Origin: Burkholderia sp. SRS-46
GTDB lineage: Bacteria; Pseudomonadota; Gammaproteobacteria; Burkholderiales; Burkholderiaceae
Assembly: GCF_004343775.1 (NCBI RefSeq)
Contig: NZ_PTXL01000011.1
Location: 124,001-188,000, forward strand
Length of the DNA: 64,000 bases
Direction: 5' to 3'
Each line of letters opens with the position of its first letter. Positions within the stretch are counted from its first letter, which is position 1. A program made the translations under genes and the position numbers. The notes under the pieces are model-generated. The model saw only the letters and a list, made by a program, of their open reading frames with translations. It was not told where the DNA came from and made no database searches. Below are positions 54,089-62,725 of the stretch, piece by piece.

Positions 54089-54970
54089 ATGCGCCGATTG
54101 ACTCTCCTGCTTGCCGCCGCACTGACCGTCGGCATGGCCGAATCCGCCGAAGCCGCCCCACCCGCCCAGGCGGCCCAGGTCGCCCCGATCAACGACGACA
54201 GCAGCGTCGCGATGCGCACGTTCCGTTCGCCGTCGCTGCAGCGCGACTGGTCGTACACGGTCTACCTGCCGCCCCGCTACAACCCGGAAGGCGCGCGCTA
54301 CCCGGTGCTGTACCTGCTGCACGGCAACGCCGGCAACGCGAACGACTGGGTCACGCAGGGCCGCCTGCAGGCCACCGCGGACGCGCTGATCGAGCGGCAC
54401 GAGATCCCGCCCGTCGTGATCGTGATGCCGCAAGGCGGCACCGACTGGTACGTCGACCGCAAGGAGCGGATGCAGAGCGCGTTCCTCAACGACCTGCTGC
54501 CCGACGTCGAGGCGCATTTCGCGGTGTCGAACCAGCGCGCGGGCCGCGCGATCGGCGGCGTGTCGATGGGCGGCTTCGGCGCGCTGCGCTTCGCGCTGCT
54601 CGAGCCGGGCCTGTTCTGCGGCGCGATGCTGCTGAGCCCCGCGATCTACGCGAACGAGCCGCCGCTCAATTCCGCGGCGCGCTACGTGGGCGTGTTCGGG
54701 GAAAAGCAGTTCGACTCGCGCGTCTGGCATGAACTCAACTACCCGGCGCTGCTGCGCGGCTATTTCGCCCGGAGCTGGCGCGTGCCGATGTTCATCGCCG
54801 CCGGCGACGACGACCTGACGATCCAGGCCGAATCGAGCGTGCTGTACACGCAGCTGCGCCGCGCGCAGAACCCGGCCGAGCTGCGCATCGTCGACGGCGG
54901 CCACACGTGGGACGTGTGGCGCGGCCTGATCGGGCCCGCGCTCAGGTATACGCTCGAATGCGTGAAGTAA
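54089..54970 (+). CDS. Secreted esterase of the S-formylglutathione hydrolase/EsteraseD fold
   Basis: A 293-residue alpha/beta-hydrolase with signal peptide (LTLLLAAALTVGMAESAEA). Core: YPVLYLLHGNAGNANDWVTQ (oxyanion region), nucleophile Ser in GGVSMGGFGALRFA, and catalytic His in DGGHTWDVWRG with an Asp in AAGDDDLTI. Substrate unknown; periplasmic location is inferred from the signal. It follows opgC on the same strand, so action on acylated envelope glycans is possible but unproven. Confidence 0.88.
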   Translation: MRRLTLLLAAALTVGMAESAEAAPPAQAAQVAPINDDSSVAMRTFRSPSLQRDWSYTVYLPPRYNPEGARYPVLYLLHGNAGNANDWVTQGRLQATADALIERHEIPPVVIVMPQGGTDWYVDRKERMQSAFLNDLLPDVEAHFAVSNQRAGRAIGGVSMGGFGALRFALLEPGLFCGAMLLSPAIYANEPPLNSAARYVGVFGEKQFDSRVWHELNYPALLRGYFARSWRVPMFIAAGDDDLTIQAESSVLYTQLRRAQNPAELRIVDGGHTWDVWRGLIGPALRYTLECVK

Positions 54971-55083
54971 GCCGCTCAGGCGCGAGGTTCCGCGCCTGAG
55001 CGGGATGTGCGGCGAGCCCGACAACGGGCCGCCGCCTCATGCCGACGCGTCCGCGGCCGGACGCGACGGCTTCCCGGGCCGGG

Positions 55084-55617
55084 TCACACCGGCTCCATCC
55101 GCTGCAATGCCGCCAGGTACAGCGGCCTGCGCACCTCCGCATAGAAGCCGATATTCGTGCGCAGCCGGGCGACATCCTCGTCCGTCAGGACGCGCGCGAC
55201 CTTGGCGGGCGCGCCGAGGATCAGCGATCGCTCGGGAAACACCTTGCCCGCCGTGACCACGGCGCCCGCGCCCACCAGGCACTGGCGGCCGATCACCGCG
55301 CCGTCGAGCACCACCGCCTGGATCCCGATCAGCGAGCCCTCGCCGATCGTGCATCCATGCAGCACGGCCTGGTGGCCGACCGTCACATGCGCGGCAATCG
55401 TCAACGGGCACCCCGCGTCCGTGTGCAGCACGGCCCCGTCCTGGATGTTGGTGCCCGCGCCGACGACGATCGGCTCGGTATCGCCGCGCAATATCGCGCC
55501 GAACCAGACGCTCGAATCGGCGTCCAGCCGGACGTCGCCGACGATCGTCGCCGAATCGGCCACGAACGCGCTCGCATGGACGGTGGGCTCGCGCTCACCC
55601 AATCGATAGATAGCCAT
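55084..55617 (-). CDS. Gamma-carbonic anhydrase-like hexapeptide protein
   Basis: A 177-residue left-handed beta-helix protein. The hexapeptide repeats run from ASAFVADSATIVGDVRLDAD to VIGRQCLVGAGAVVTAG, followed by a C-terminal helix. Possible zinc ligands appear as His in TVGHQAVLHGC and in VLHTDAG, as in YrdA/CaiE-type gamma-CA homologues, which may or may not have carbonic anhydrase activity. Starts 15 nt after the BKACE gene stop on the same strand, so the two are co-transcribed. Confidence 0.9.
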   Translation of the reverse strand: MAIYRLGEREPTVHASAFVADSATIVGDVRLDADSSVWFGAILRGDTEPIVVGAGTNIQDGAVLHTDAGCPLTIAAHVTVGHQAVLHGCTIGEGSLIGIQAVVLDGAVIGRQCLVGAGAVVTAGKVFPERSLILGAPAKVARVLTDEDVARLRTNIGFYAEVRRPLYLAALQRMEPV

Positions 55618-55632
55618 CGAATGTCCGCTCCG

Positions 55633-57243
55633 TCATGCGCGCGTCGAATGCGGCGCGCGCGGCCTGCCGACCGGCAAGCCGAGCATGTCCCGCACCTCGG
55701 CGGCGGTTTGCACCGTGACGCCCCTGGCCAGCAGGTCTTCGCGCAGCAGGCGCACCTGCTCCCACGTGCCGCGCGCCTTGCGCACGCCGCCCGGAACGCG
55801 GCTGTCGGATACGGTCAGGCCGTCCTCCAGGCCGATGCGCACGCCGTCCAGCCGCAGCGCGTGGGCGAGATCGGCCAGTATCGCCTGCAGCGGCCCCGGC
55901 AACAGCAGCGAGACGAGCGATGCCGGAAAGCTGTCGCGCAACCGCGCGACCACCGGGCTCAGCTGTTCGACCGCGAGATCGATCGCGCGCTGCCGCTCCG
56001 GTGCGTCGCCGGTCGCCACGCAGCGGGCGATTTCCTGCCGGACGGCCGTCGCGATCAGCGAATCGTCCTCCACGTCCCCGCTGACCGGATCGCGACGGTA
56101 CTGGTCGACGCCGGCCACCAGCATGAACAGCACGGGCCGGCCGGTCGCTTCGAGGAACGCCCGGTACAGGGTCGTCGCGTTGTCGATGATCGTGTGGTTG
56201 AAGACTTCCACTTCGGGGCGCGTGCCGACACGCTGAAAATGCGCGAACTGCTCGGCCAGGAAATCCGGTGCGTTGTCGTAGCCGCCACCGCCCTGGAAGA
56301 TCACCGCGGCCGGGCTCAGCGATGCGACTTCGGGCACCGCGGCCTCGCCGTAGGATTTCAGGTGCGCGCGCCGCAACGTGCTGCGCGAGCCTTGACGATC
56401 GCCGCGCACGCTCGTCGACAAATTCAGGATCGCTGTCGTATCGGCGTTCCGCACGGCGGGCACGATCTCGTCGTAGTGATCCACGACGATCTGGTTGCGC
56501 TGCGTCCCGACCGTGACGGCGCCCAGCCCGGGGATCTCGAGCGGCGTGCGATCGCCGAGTTCACGCGTGTGCAGGTGCACGACCGCCGCGCCTTCCTGGA
56601 TCGAGCGGACGGTTTCGTCGACGATCGCATCCGGCGTGATCGGCAGGACCGGCGAGCGACCCTTGCCGGCTTGCCAGTAGCCGGCGCCGCACGCGCGCCA
56701 GCCGGCTTTTTCCAGTTTCGCCAGCAGCGCCGGACAGTCTTCGCGAATCGATTCGATCAGCGTGGGCGGAACATAGCTGTGCAGCTTCGCGTGGTGCCAG
56801 ACCAGGTCGCCGCGCTCGTCGGCCACCCACCCGTAGGTCGTCAATTGCAGCACGATGCGCCTGACGACCTCGACCGACGACAGCGCCGCCAGCCAATCGC
56901 GCGGAATGGCCGCGCTGCCGGAAATCGACACCGGCGGCGGATGCCACGCCCGATCGCGGTGCGTCCATCCCATCTCCTCCAATGCATGACGCGCGGCATG
57001 CGGGTTCGATAGTTCTGCTAAAAAATTGTCGGAAAGAGAAAGACCGTGCCCCGATTCGATCAACCATCCGCCGGCCGGAACGGCTTCCCAGCCGTCCGAT
57101 TGCAATCGCGCGACGATTTTCTCGGCTTCGGCCGAATCGAATAGCGGGTGAACGAGACCGGACGGAATGAAAGTCGGCTCGAGCGGATCGAGCCATTTCG
57201 GGACGGCCCCCGTGGGGGCGGCGGTAATGTACATACGTGTCAT
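55633..57243 (-). CDS. BKACE (3-keto-5-aminohexanoate cleavage-like) enzyme with four-repeat insertion
   Basis: This encodes 536 residues, against about 270-310 for the family. The BKACE TIM barrel starts normally (MYITAAPTGAVPK). It resumes about 175 residues later with LPITPDAIVDETVRSIQEGA and the zinc-binding HLHTR (His223, His225), then DNAPDFLAEQ, VEVFNHTIID and VRIGLEDGL. These enzymes cleave beta-keto acids using acetyl-CoA. The intervening segment holds four related units, each Leu-rich helix plus GW plus a second Trp (GW near residues 51, 92, 138, 181). I know of no family with this insert. Start: ATG at 57243 with AGGAAG 7 nt upstream. Confidence 0.85.
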   Translation of the reverse strand: MTRMYITAAPTGAVPKWLDPLEPTFIPSGLVHPLFDSAEAEKIVARLQSDGWEAVPAGGWLIESGHGLSLSDNFLAELSNPHAARHALEEMGWTHRDRAWHPPPVSISGSAAIPRDWLAALSSVEVVRRIVLQLTTYGWVADERGDLVWHHAKLHSYVPPTLIESIREDCPALLAKLEKAGWRACGAGYWQAGKGRSPVLPITPDAIVDETVRSIQEGAAVVHLHTRELGDRTPLEIPGLGAVTVGTQRNQIVVDHYDEIVPAVRNADTTAILNLSTSVRGDRQGSRSTLRRAHLKSYGEAAVPEVASLSPAAVIFQGGGGYDNAPDFLAEQFAHFQRVGTRPEVEVFNHTIIDNATTLYRAFLEATGRPVLFMLVAGVDQYRRDPVSGDVEDDSLIATAVRQEIARCVATGDAPERQRAIDLAVEQLSPVVARLRDSFPASLVSLLLPGPLQAILADLAHALRLDGVRIGLEDGLTVSDSRVPGGVRKARGTWEQVRLLREDLLARGVTVQTAAEVRDMLGLPVGRPRAPHSTRA

Positions 57244-57249
57244 GGACAA

Positions 57250-57568
57250 TCTTCCTGTTGGTTGAGAAGAAGAAATACATGAAGCAACGTTGCTTACGAT
57301 CAGCTTATAGAAATAAATCTTAAATACAAGGCCTATGAAGGTTAATTGACTGGAATTTGAAAGAAATAATCGGGCACAGCCGAAACGATTCGATTGATTA
57401 TTTTTGAACCGCCGACATTGTTTAAATCAATTAAAAACTCCGGCAATTTACAGACGCGCCTGCATCGCGATTTCCGCGAGAAAAACATGCATCCGGAATA
57501 TTCATGCGCTTTCCGAAAGCCGCCGCCGGTTTCGATTTGAAATCGGACGGCGGCCGTTCAGCCGTGCG
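57250..57568. other. AT-rich intergenic region
   Basis: About 320 bp, clearly AT-richer than average, containing no convincing gene. It should hold the promoter of the BKACE/gamma-CA operon. The low GC and the broken gene next to it suggest a rearranged spot. Confidence 0.4.
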
Positions 57569-57951
57569 CTATTTGTGCATGCAGCGGGCCCGCTCGAGCG
57601 CATCGGCATCGCGAATGGCCGACGACAGAAAGCCCGCGAGCAGCGCGAGCCCGGCGAGCACGCCAAGGACGACAAACAGCATCCGCACCCCGATCCATTC
57701 GCCAGCGGCGTCGCGATCGCCAGCCCGATGGGCGCAATGAGCCCCAGCAGCGTCGCGAGCAGCGCCTGCGGCAGCAGCGCGGCGAAGCCCGCCATCCCGA
57801 GCGCGGTCACGCTTCCGGTGATATCGGTGATCCACCACAGCAGCACGAATTGCGTGAGCGCGGAACCCACCCGCGACAGCGCCTGCCCGGCAAAGATGCT
57901 CCAGTAGCGCAAGCGCCATGCCCGTTGCGGTGCGGCTTGCGCGGCTGTCAT
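57569..57951 (-). pseudogene. Remnant of an MFS efflux transporter (MefA/macrolide-efflux type)
   Basis: The N-terminal part (RYWSIFAGQALSRVGSALTQ, FVLLWWITDITGSVTALG, LLPQALLATLLG) is the TM1-TM2 start of MFS exporters. After about 65 residues it jumps to what is normally the last TM region (APIGLAIATPLA), then a one-base shift puts the end (EWIGVRMLFVVLGVLAGLAL) in another frame. So about 300 codons are deleted and one base is lost. It lies downstream of a TetR regulator and operator, as efflux genes often do. Confidence 0.8.
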
Positions 57952-58051
57952 CGGCGTGCTTCCCGGTGCGGTAATTGGAAATGCAGGCGACGCGAATGAA
58001 TGGGCCAGCCGGCGCGCCGGGCTGCCGGAGCATGGCGGCGCGAGCCGGATG

Positions 58052-58276
58052 TCACGGCGAAATCCGGCCGAGCGGCGACAGGAAGGACGCCGTTTCGGTG
58101 GCAAAGCGCTCCGCGATGGCACGCGCATGCGCGGTCCGCGCGAAGCTCCCGAAAAAGTCCTTGATCCCGCCGTCGTCGGCCAACAGCAGCAACGCTTCCT
58201 GCTGGCGGGATTGGCTGTTGACCGCTTCGATTTCCACGGACAGCCCGCCAGTGCTGACCGGCCCGATCAGCAGCAA
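58052..58276 (-). CDS. Hypothetical protein, possibly decayed
   Basis: A 74-residue frame with a TTG start (LLLIGPVSTGGLSVEIEAVN, then FFGSFARTAHARAIAERFAT). A second frame immediately upstream ends at SVHCC, about 3 residues away. The two could once have been one gene now split by a one-base shift at the operator at 58279. No family recognised. It lies between the TetR operator and the MFS remnant. Confidence 0.3.
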   Translation of the reverse strand: MLLIGPVSTGGLSVEIEAVNSQSRQQEALLLLADDGGIKDFFGSFARTAHARAIAERFATETASFLSPLGRISP

Positions 58277-58278
58277 TG

Positions 58279-58294
58279 AACGGAGTACTCCGTC
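58279..58294. promoter_or_regulatory. TetR operator copy 1
   Basis: ACGGAGTACTCCGT (58280-58293) is a perfect palindrome followed by CGCATT. The same ACGGAGTA(C/A)TCCGTCGCATT occurs before tetR at 59026-59045. It is placed to control the minus-strand gene(s) below 58276. Confidence 0.8.
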
Positions 58295-58415
58295 GCATTA
58301 TTGAGCAAAAAAAACGGCTTGGAATAGCCGCTCCGGAAAGTACGCAGCGTGTGAATGACGCGCTGGGTTATCGCTTGCATGGTGTCGCCTTCCTCATCAG
58401 GTGCCTGGTTCGATG

Positions 58416-59009
58416 TCATGAAACCAGAACATAGGTCCGAAAGAAATCGCCGATCGCGGCAGCCGTGCGATCGGCGTCGATGTTGGTCCCGAGGCTCTGT
58501 TCGAGCCACAGGCCATTGAACAGCGAGAAAACGATGTTCACCGCGCCCTTCGGCTCCAGCGACGACCTGACCCAGCCTTCGGCTTGCCCGCGCGCGAGCA
58601 AGTCCGCGAAATCCGCGCGCATCTTGCTGTCCATCGCGAGGATGGCGGGCCGTCTGTCCGAGTCACGTGCCAGTTCGAGCCAGCTGTCGATACCGAGGGC
58701 ATAGTCGGTCTGCCACATTTCGACCAGCCGATCCGCCGTGATGTTGGCTAGCTCGTTCAGCCCTTCCTTGCTGAGCAGGAGATAGAAATCCCGCGTGTAA
58801 TGCTCGATCTCGATGTCGATGATCGCGTTGATCAGCTCGCGCTTGTCGGTGAAATACCTGAACACGGCGCCGGCGCTCATGCCCGCCTGCGCGCAGATGT
58901 CCTCCGTCCGGGCCCCGTGGAACCCCTTTGCCTTGAAGACCTGCCCCGCAGCGAGCAGGATCTGCTCTCGACGCTGGGCGTGGAGCGTTTCATTCCGGGT
59001 ACGAGCCAT
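58416..59009 (-). CDS. TetR-family transcriptional regulator
   Basis: This encodes 197 residues. The N-terminal HTH is REQILLAAGQVFKAKGFHGA, then TEDICAQAGMSAGAVFRYF. The C-terminal ligand domain has RRPAILAMDSKMRADFADLL and a dimer helix near GAVNIVFSLFNGLWLEQSL. One operator lies 16 nt upstream of its start codon and a second 122 nt beyond its stop. It is expected to repress itself and the adjacent, now decayed, efflux gene. Confidence 0.92.
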   Translation of the reverse strand: MARTRNETLHAQRREQILLAAGQVFKAKGFHGARTEDICAQAGMSAGAVFRYFTDKRELINAIIDIEIEHYTRDFYLLLSKEGLNELANITADRLVEMWQTDYALGIDSWLELARDSDRRPAILAMDSKMRADFADLLARGQAEGWVRSSLEPKGAVNIVFSLFNGLWLEQSLGTNIDADRTAAAIGDFFRTYVLVS

Positions 59010-59024
59010 GTCCTCAACAAATTA

Positions 59025-59040
59025 GACGGAGTAATCCGTC
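59025..59040. promoter_or_regulatory. TetR operator copy 2, upstream of tetR
   Basis: GACGGA-GTAA-TCCGTC is a perfect inverted repeat followed by GCATT, identical over 19 of 20 positions to the site at 58280. It lies between tetR and the divergent desulfurase-fusion gene. Confidence 0.85.
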
Positions 59041-59243
59041 GCATTTTGAGGCGTCACGCCAATCTATGTCAATTCGAATTGACCAGCGGCACGGACGGCG
59101 GATGACAGGCATACCGAACCTGAAGCAACCCAAAACGGTAGAAAAATATTCTATTACCGCCCCAATTCCCAGCCAAGTTTGGATCCTTTTTCCCGATCGC
59201 CCCTCGTATCATTTCCTGTATTACAGAGCGGCCAGTGAAAGAC

Positions 59244-60722
59244 ATGAGCGAGAACAACACATTGCATTACCTCGACTACGCGGCGACCACGCCGGCGGAT
59301 CCGCGCGTGATCGCGTCGATGGTCACCTGTCTCGGCGCGGACGGCGCATTCGCCAACCCGGCGTCGAGTTCGCACGCGGCGGGCCGGCAGGCGCGCGCGA
59401 AGGTCGAGCGGGCCCGCGAACAGGTTGCCGCGCTGATCGGCGCGGAGGCGGACGAAATCGTCTGGACCTCGGGCGCCACCGAATCGAACAACCTGGCGCT
59501 CAAGGGCTACGCGGATGCCGCCACCGAAAAACGCCACCTGATTACGAGCCGCATCGAGCACAAGGCCATTCTCGACACGATGGCCAGCCTTTCGAAGCAA
59601 GGCTGCACGGTCACCTACCTCACGCCGACGCCCGACGGCGAAATCGCGGCCGACGCCGTGGCCGCGGCGATCGGCCCGGAAACCGGCCTCGTGTCGCTGA
59701 TGCTCGTGAACAACGAGATCGGCACGCTCACGAACATCGGCGAGATCGCACGGGTCGTGCACGCTGCCGGCGCGCTGCTCCACGTCGACGCGGCACAGGC
59801 GATCGGCAAGACCCCGATCGACGTCCGCGCGCTCGGCATCGACCTGATGTCGATGTCGGCGCACAAGTTCTATGGGCCCAAAGGGATCGGCGCGCTGTTC
59901 GTCCGCCGGGAAATCGCGGACCGAATCGCGCCCCAGATGCACGGTGGCGGACACGAGCACGGCTTGCGCTCGGGGACGCTCGCCACCCACCAGATCGTCG
60001 GCATGGGCACCGCGTGCGCGCTGGCCGCCGAGGCACGCGAGACCGAAACGGCACGGATCGCCGCGCTCAGCGCGCGCCTGCGGGACGGCGTGCTCGCGCT
60101 CGGCGACGTCACGCAGAATGCGCACGCGGCGCGACGTGTCCCGCATACGTTGAGCCTGACCGTGACGGCACCGGGTTTCTTCCCGTTCATGCTGGGCGAC
60201 GCGCTTGCCGTGTCGTCGACCTCGGCGTGCAACTCGGCCGCCGGCACGCCGTCCCACGTCCTCACGGCCATCGGCCTGGATGCGGATGCGGCCGGCCGCA
60301 CGGTGCGGATCAGCATCGGACGCTTCACGACGGAACAGGACATCGACTTCGCGATTGCCTGCTTCCGGCAGGCAATCGAGCAATGCCGGTCGACCGCGGC
60401 GAGCGGATTCACCGCGTCGCGCCAGATCCTGCCGGAGGACCTGAAGGCGATTCGCAGTGCGGGCTTCCGTGCGGTGATCTGCAACCGCCCGGATGGCGAA
60501 AGCGCCGATCAGCCGGCCTTCGACGCGATTGCGGCCGCGGCCCGCGAGCTGGGGCTCGACGCGCGCTACCTCCCGGTCGATTCCGATCAGATCGGCGACG
60601 CGCAGGTCGACGCCTTCGGCGCGATGGTCGATGCGTTGCCGAAGCCGGTTCTCGCCTATTGCCGAAGCGGCAATCGCGCCGGAATGCTGTGGAGCCGACT
60701 GGCGGCCAAGCGTATGGCGTGA
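59244..60722 (+). CDS. Cysteine desulfurase fused to a DUF442 (beta-lactamase-hydrolase-like) domain
   Basis: This encodes 492 residues. Residues 1-385 are an IscS/NifS-type PLP cysteine desulfurase: YLDYAATTPADPRVIASM, SGATESNNLALKG, Lys208 in SMSAHKFYGPKGIGAL, and persulfide Cys329 in SSTSACNSAAGTPS. Residues about 390-492 are a DUF442/TIGR01244-type phosphatase-fold domain with the active loop YCRSGNRAG (Cys473, Arg478). That family accompanies sulfide oxidation and can carry sulfur. The fusion suggests direct persulfide hand-over from Cys329 to Cys473 (inference). Divergent from tetR. ATG at 59244 preferred; GTG at 59235 possible. Confidence 0.88.
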   Translation: MSENNTLHYLDYAATTPADPRVIASMVTCLGADGAFANPASSSHAAGRQARAKVERAREQVAALIGAEADEIVWTSGATESNNLALKGYADAATEKRHLITSRIEHKAILDTMASLSKQGCTVTYLTPTPDGEIAADAVAAAIGPETGLVSLMLVNNEIGTLTNIGEIARVVHAAGALLHVDAAQAIGKTPIDVRALGIDLMSMSAHKFYGPKGIGALFVRREIADRIAPQMHGGGHEHGLRSGTLATHQIVGMGTACALAAEARETETARIAALSARLRDGVLALGDVTQNAHAARRVPHTLSLTVTAPGFFPFMLGDALAVSSTSACNSAAGTPSHVLTAIGLDADAAGRTVRISIGRFTTEQDIDFAIACFRQAIEQCRSTAASGFTASRQILPEDLKAIRSAGFRAVICNRPDGESADQPAFDAIAAAARELGLDARYLPVDSDQIGDAQVDAFGAMVDALPKPVLAYCRSGNRAGMLWSRLAAKRMA

Positions 60723-60837
60723 CGGCGCCTGCAAAGCATCCGGTCACGCGCCGGATGACTGCACACCCCCAGGGACGACGGGATCGGGGGTGTTGAATTC
60801 ATGCGTCGCGAAACACCGCTTCATCGCCAGGCATCGC

Positions 60838-61044
60838 TCAACGCATGCGCAAGACCGCTTTCAGGACTGCGTGGCCCTCCGCCGTCACCTGGACGCGACG
60901 GAAACCCGATGCCTGCTGATTGACGGCGATCAGACGATGCTCCATGAGCGTGACAAGTTCGTCTCGATCCAATTCGATCTGATCCGGCGCATCCCAGACG
61001 ATCATCAAAGTAGTAATTTCGTGCGGACTCAGCATGGTCAGCAT
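60838..61044 (-). CDS. Small winged-helix-like hypothetical protein
   Basis: This encodes 68 residues from MLTMLSPHEITTLMIVWDAP. The pattern helix-helix-strand (LDRDELVTLMEHRLIAVNQQ, ASGFRRVQVTAEGHAVLKAV) resembles the wing half of MarR-like domains. No ligand domain. The frame is open further upstream but that part lacks gene character. Function unknown. Confidence 0.6.
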   Translation of the reverse strand: MLTMLSPHEITTLMIVWDAPDQIELDRDELVTLMEHRLIAVNQQASGFRRVQVTAEGHAVLKAVLRMR

Positions 61045-61458
61045 GGGATGCTCGCGTCGGACAATCGGATTTGTGTGTGCATGGGGAAACGCACGTCGCT
61101 CAACATCCTGGTGTTGCCGATAACGCCTCGCCACACCCACGCAACGTTCGGCCAATTGCCAGGGCCGCACTATTTCCCGCGATGATTCAATGCAGCCTTT
61201 AGTGGGCAAATTCTAACTTGCCCACATCGATTTCCGGTGTGTCGCCCTGTAGGGGGATGCCCTGACTCGGAAACGTTATCATCGGCCTCAATTGATCATT
61301 CGCGAAAAATGGTATGAAGATATAGCGCCCTTTTGTTTCATATAAGCACCAAGTCAACGATATTTAAAGCTGTCAGACAATACAGCCCGGTATTTCCGTA
61401 TTTCCACATAATCGTCGGCTCGCGACTTCGGCATCGGCAACCGCGCTAACGGCGATGG

Positions 61459-62025
61459 TCACTCGATGCCCTCACCTTGGCTGTATTGCCGGAGTGCATA
61501 CGCCAATGCATCGACATCGTTTTGGTAGCTTGAAACGACCTCCGCCCGCTCCGGGAATCGTTCGCGTTGCGACGACAGTGTCGCCACGGCCGCAGCGTGA
61601 CGCCGGACAAGCTGACCGCGCGTCACCCACTCGTAGCCCTCTCCCGTGCGAGAGGTCTTGATTTGCTTCAGCATGCTGTCGCCAAGCACCCTGAATGGCG
61701 CGTGTCCATTGATGAATTCCGCGTAGTGCCCCGAGAAATACCGCTCCCACTCGCCCGCACGCGCGTCGTGCCGATACGCGAACATATGCCCGTCGAGATC
61801 GACCGCGTAGCGATAAGACAGATTCTCATACGCGCCAGGTGAAGCCAGCTCGGCGGCAACGTTTACCCGGTGAAATCTGTCGGCGAGCGATCCAGCGCCA
61901 TCCGACAGATGCGCGGCAAGCAGATACACGGCCGCGCCGGATGAATCGCCATTCCGAGGGATATAGAACGTTGCGTCGCCGCCGCGCTGCAAAGCGAACG
62001 TGCAAGTCGCGAACATGCTCACCAT
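61459..62025 (-). CDS. Hypothetical protein
   Basis: This encodes 188 residues from MVSMFATCTFALQRGGDATF. No signal or TM. It has an alpha/beta-looking N-terminal half (FYIPRNGDSSGAAVYLLAAH) and a helical C-terminus (SSYQNDVDALAYALRQYSQG). GGGGA lies 6 nt before the ATG. Base composition is a little lower in GC than the neighbours and the flanks (61200-61450) are AT-rich, so it may be acquired. No family recognised. Confidence 0.55.
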   Translation of the reverse strand: MVSMFATCTFALQRGGDATFYIPRNGDSSGAAVYLLAAHLSDGAGSLADRFHRVNVAAELASPGAYENLSYRYAVDLDGHMFAYRHDARAGEWERYFSGHYAEFINGHAPFRVLGDSMLKQIKTSRTGEGYEWVTRGQLVRRHAAAVATLSSQRERFPERAEVVSSYQNDVDALAYALRQYSQGEGIE

Positions 62026-62352
62026 GATTTCCCCGTCACCTTCATGAGAACCCTGCCATCTTCCATGTTGCTCGACGGACGACATCGACCGGGTCGCTCG
62101 CACGCAGGCAGCCTCTCAACAGCAAGCAAGATGCCAGCACGCCGCATTCGACGCACACGGCGACGCAGAAGCCGACATGCACGGCGTGTCGGTGCGAGCG
62201 GATGAAAATGATTCAGCATTGGTACATTTCACACGGTTCATACGCATGCACATGGCCATCGCCCATACCTGAAGCAACCGGCAAACGCGGAGGATTCGCC
62301 GTCTCGATCCCGTCCCCGGCTCACCCGTCTGGTTGCGAAACTGAAACCGACG

Positions 62353-62690
62353 GTGATCGACGGCAAGTTCCCGCTCATCACACTGGTCACCGACGGCGCC
62401 GTGAGCCTCGTGCTGATGGAAGAAGCCGGGTTGAACGTGGCGAATGTGGTGTACGAGAAGCCGTTCGGCGATCGTGACGTGAAGATCAATTGCGCGGCGG
62501 CCGATTTCGTGGCGACCGATGGCGTGCTCGACTCGCGCGTATACGTGGGGGTGAAGGCCGAGGCACTCGTCGCGCGTGGCGGCGCAGCGATCGGGCCGGG
62601 TTTGCTGAATCCGCTCGCGAGCAAGCGAGCGAGCGAGCGGAGCATCGTCTCCCGGCCGGTGACGTTGCGGTATTCAACAGGACAGCACGT
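62353..62690 (+). pseudogene. Unidentified coding-like fragment
   Basis: The plus-strand frame reads like a real protein (VIDGKFPLITLVTDGAVSLV, AGLNVANVVYEKPFGDRDVK, GGAAIGPGLLNPLASKRASE) with strongly GC-biased third positions. The frame has no good start codon upstream (first usable is GTG at 62353). On the right it runs into the antisense of the pseudopilin gene, where protein character stops near 62690. It looks like a truncated gene fragment. Family not recognised. Confidence 0.4.
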
Positions 62691-62725
62691 TTCCGCGCCT
62701 TCCAGGCGCGCCGATCGCTTGCGCG

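Noticed and set aside
60763..60793. ACACCCCC/GGGGGTGT hairpin after the desulfurase fusion
   Set aside because: Only 8 bp with a 15-nt loop and no T-run; too weak to call a terminator.
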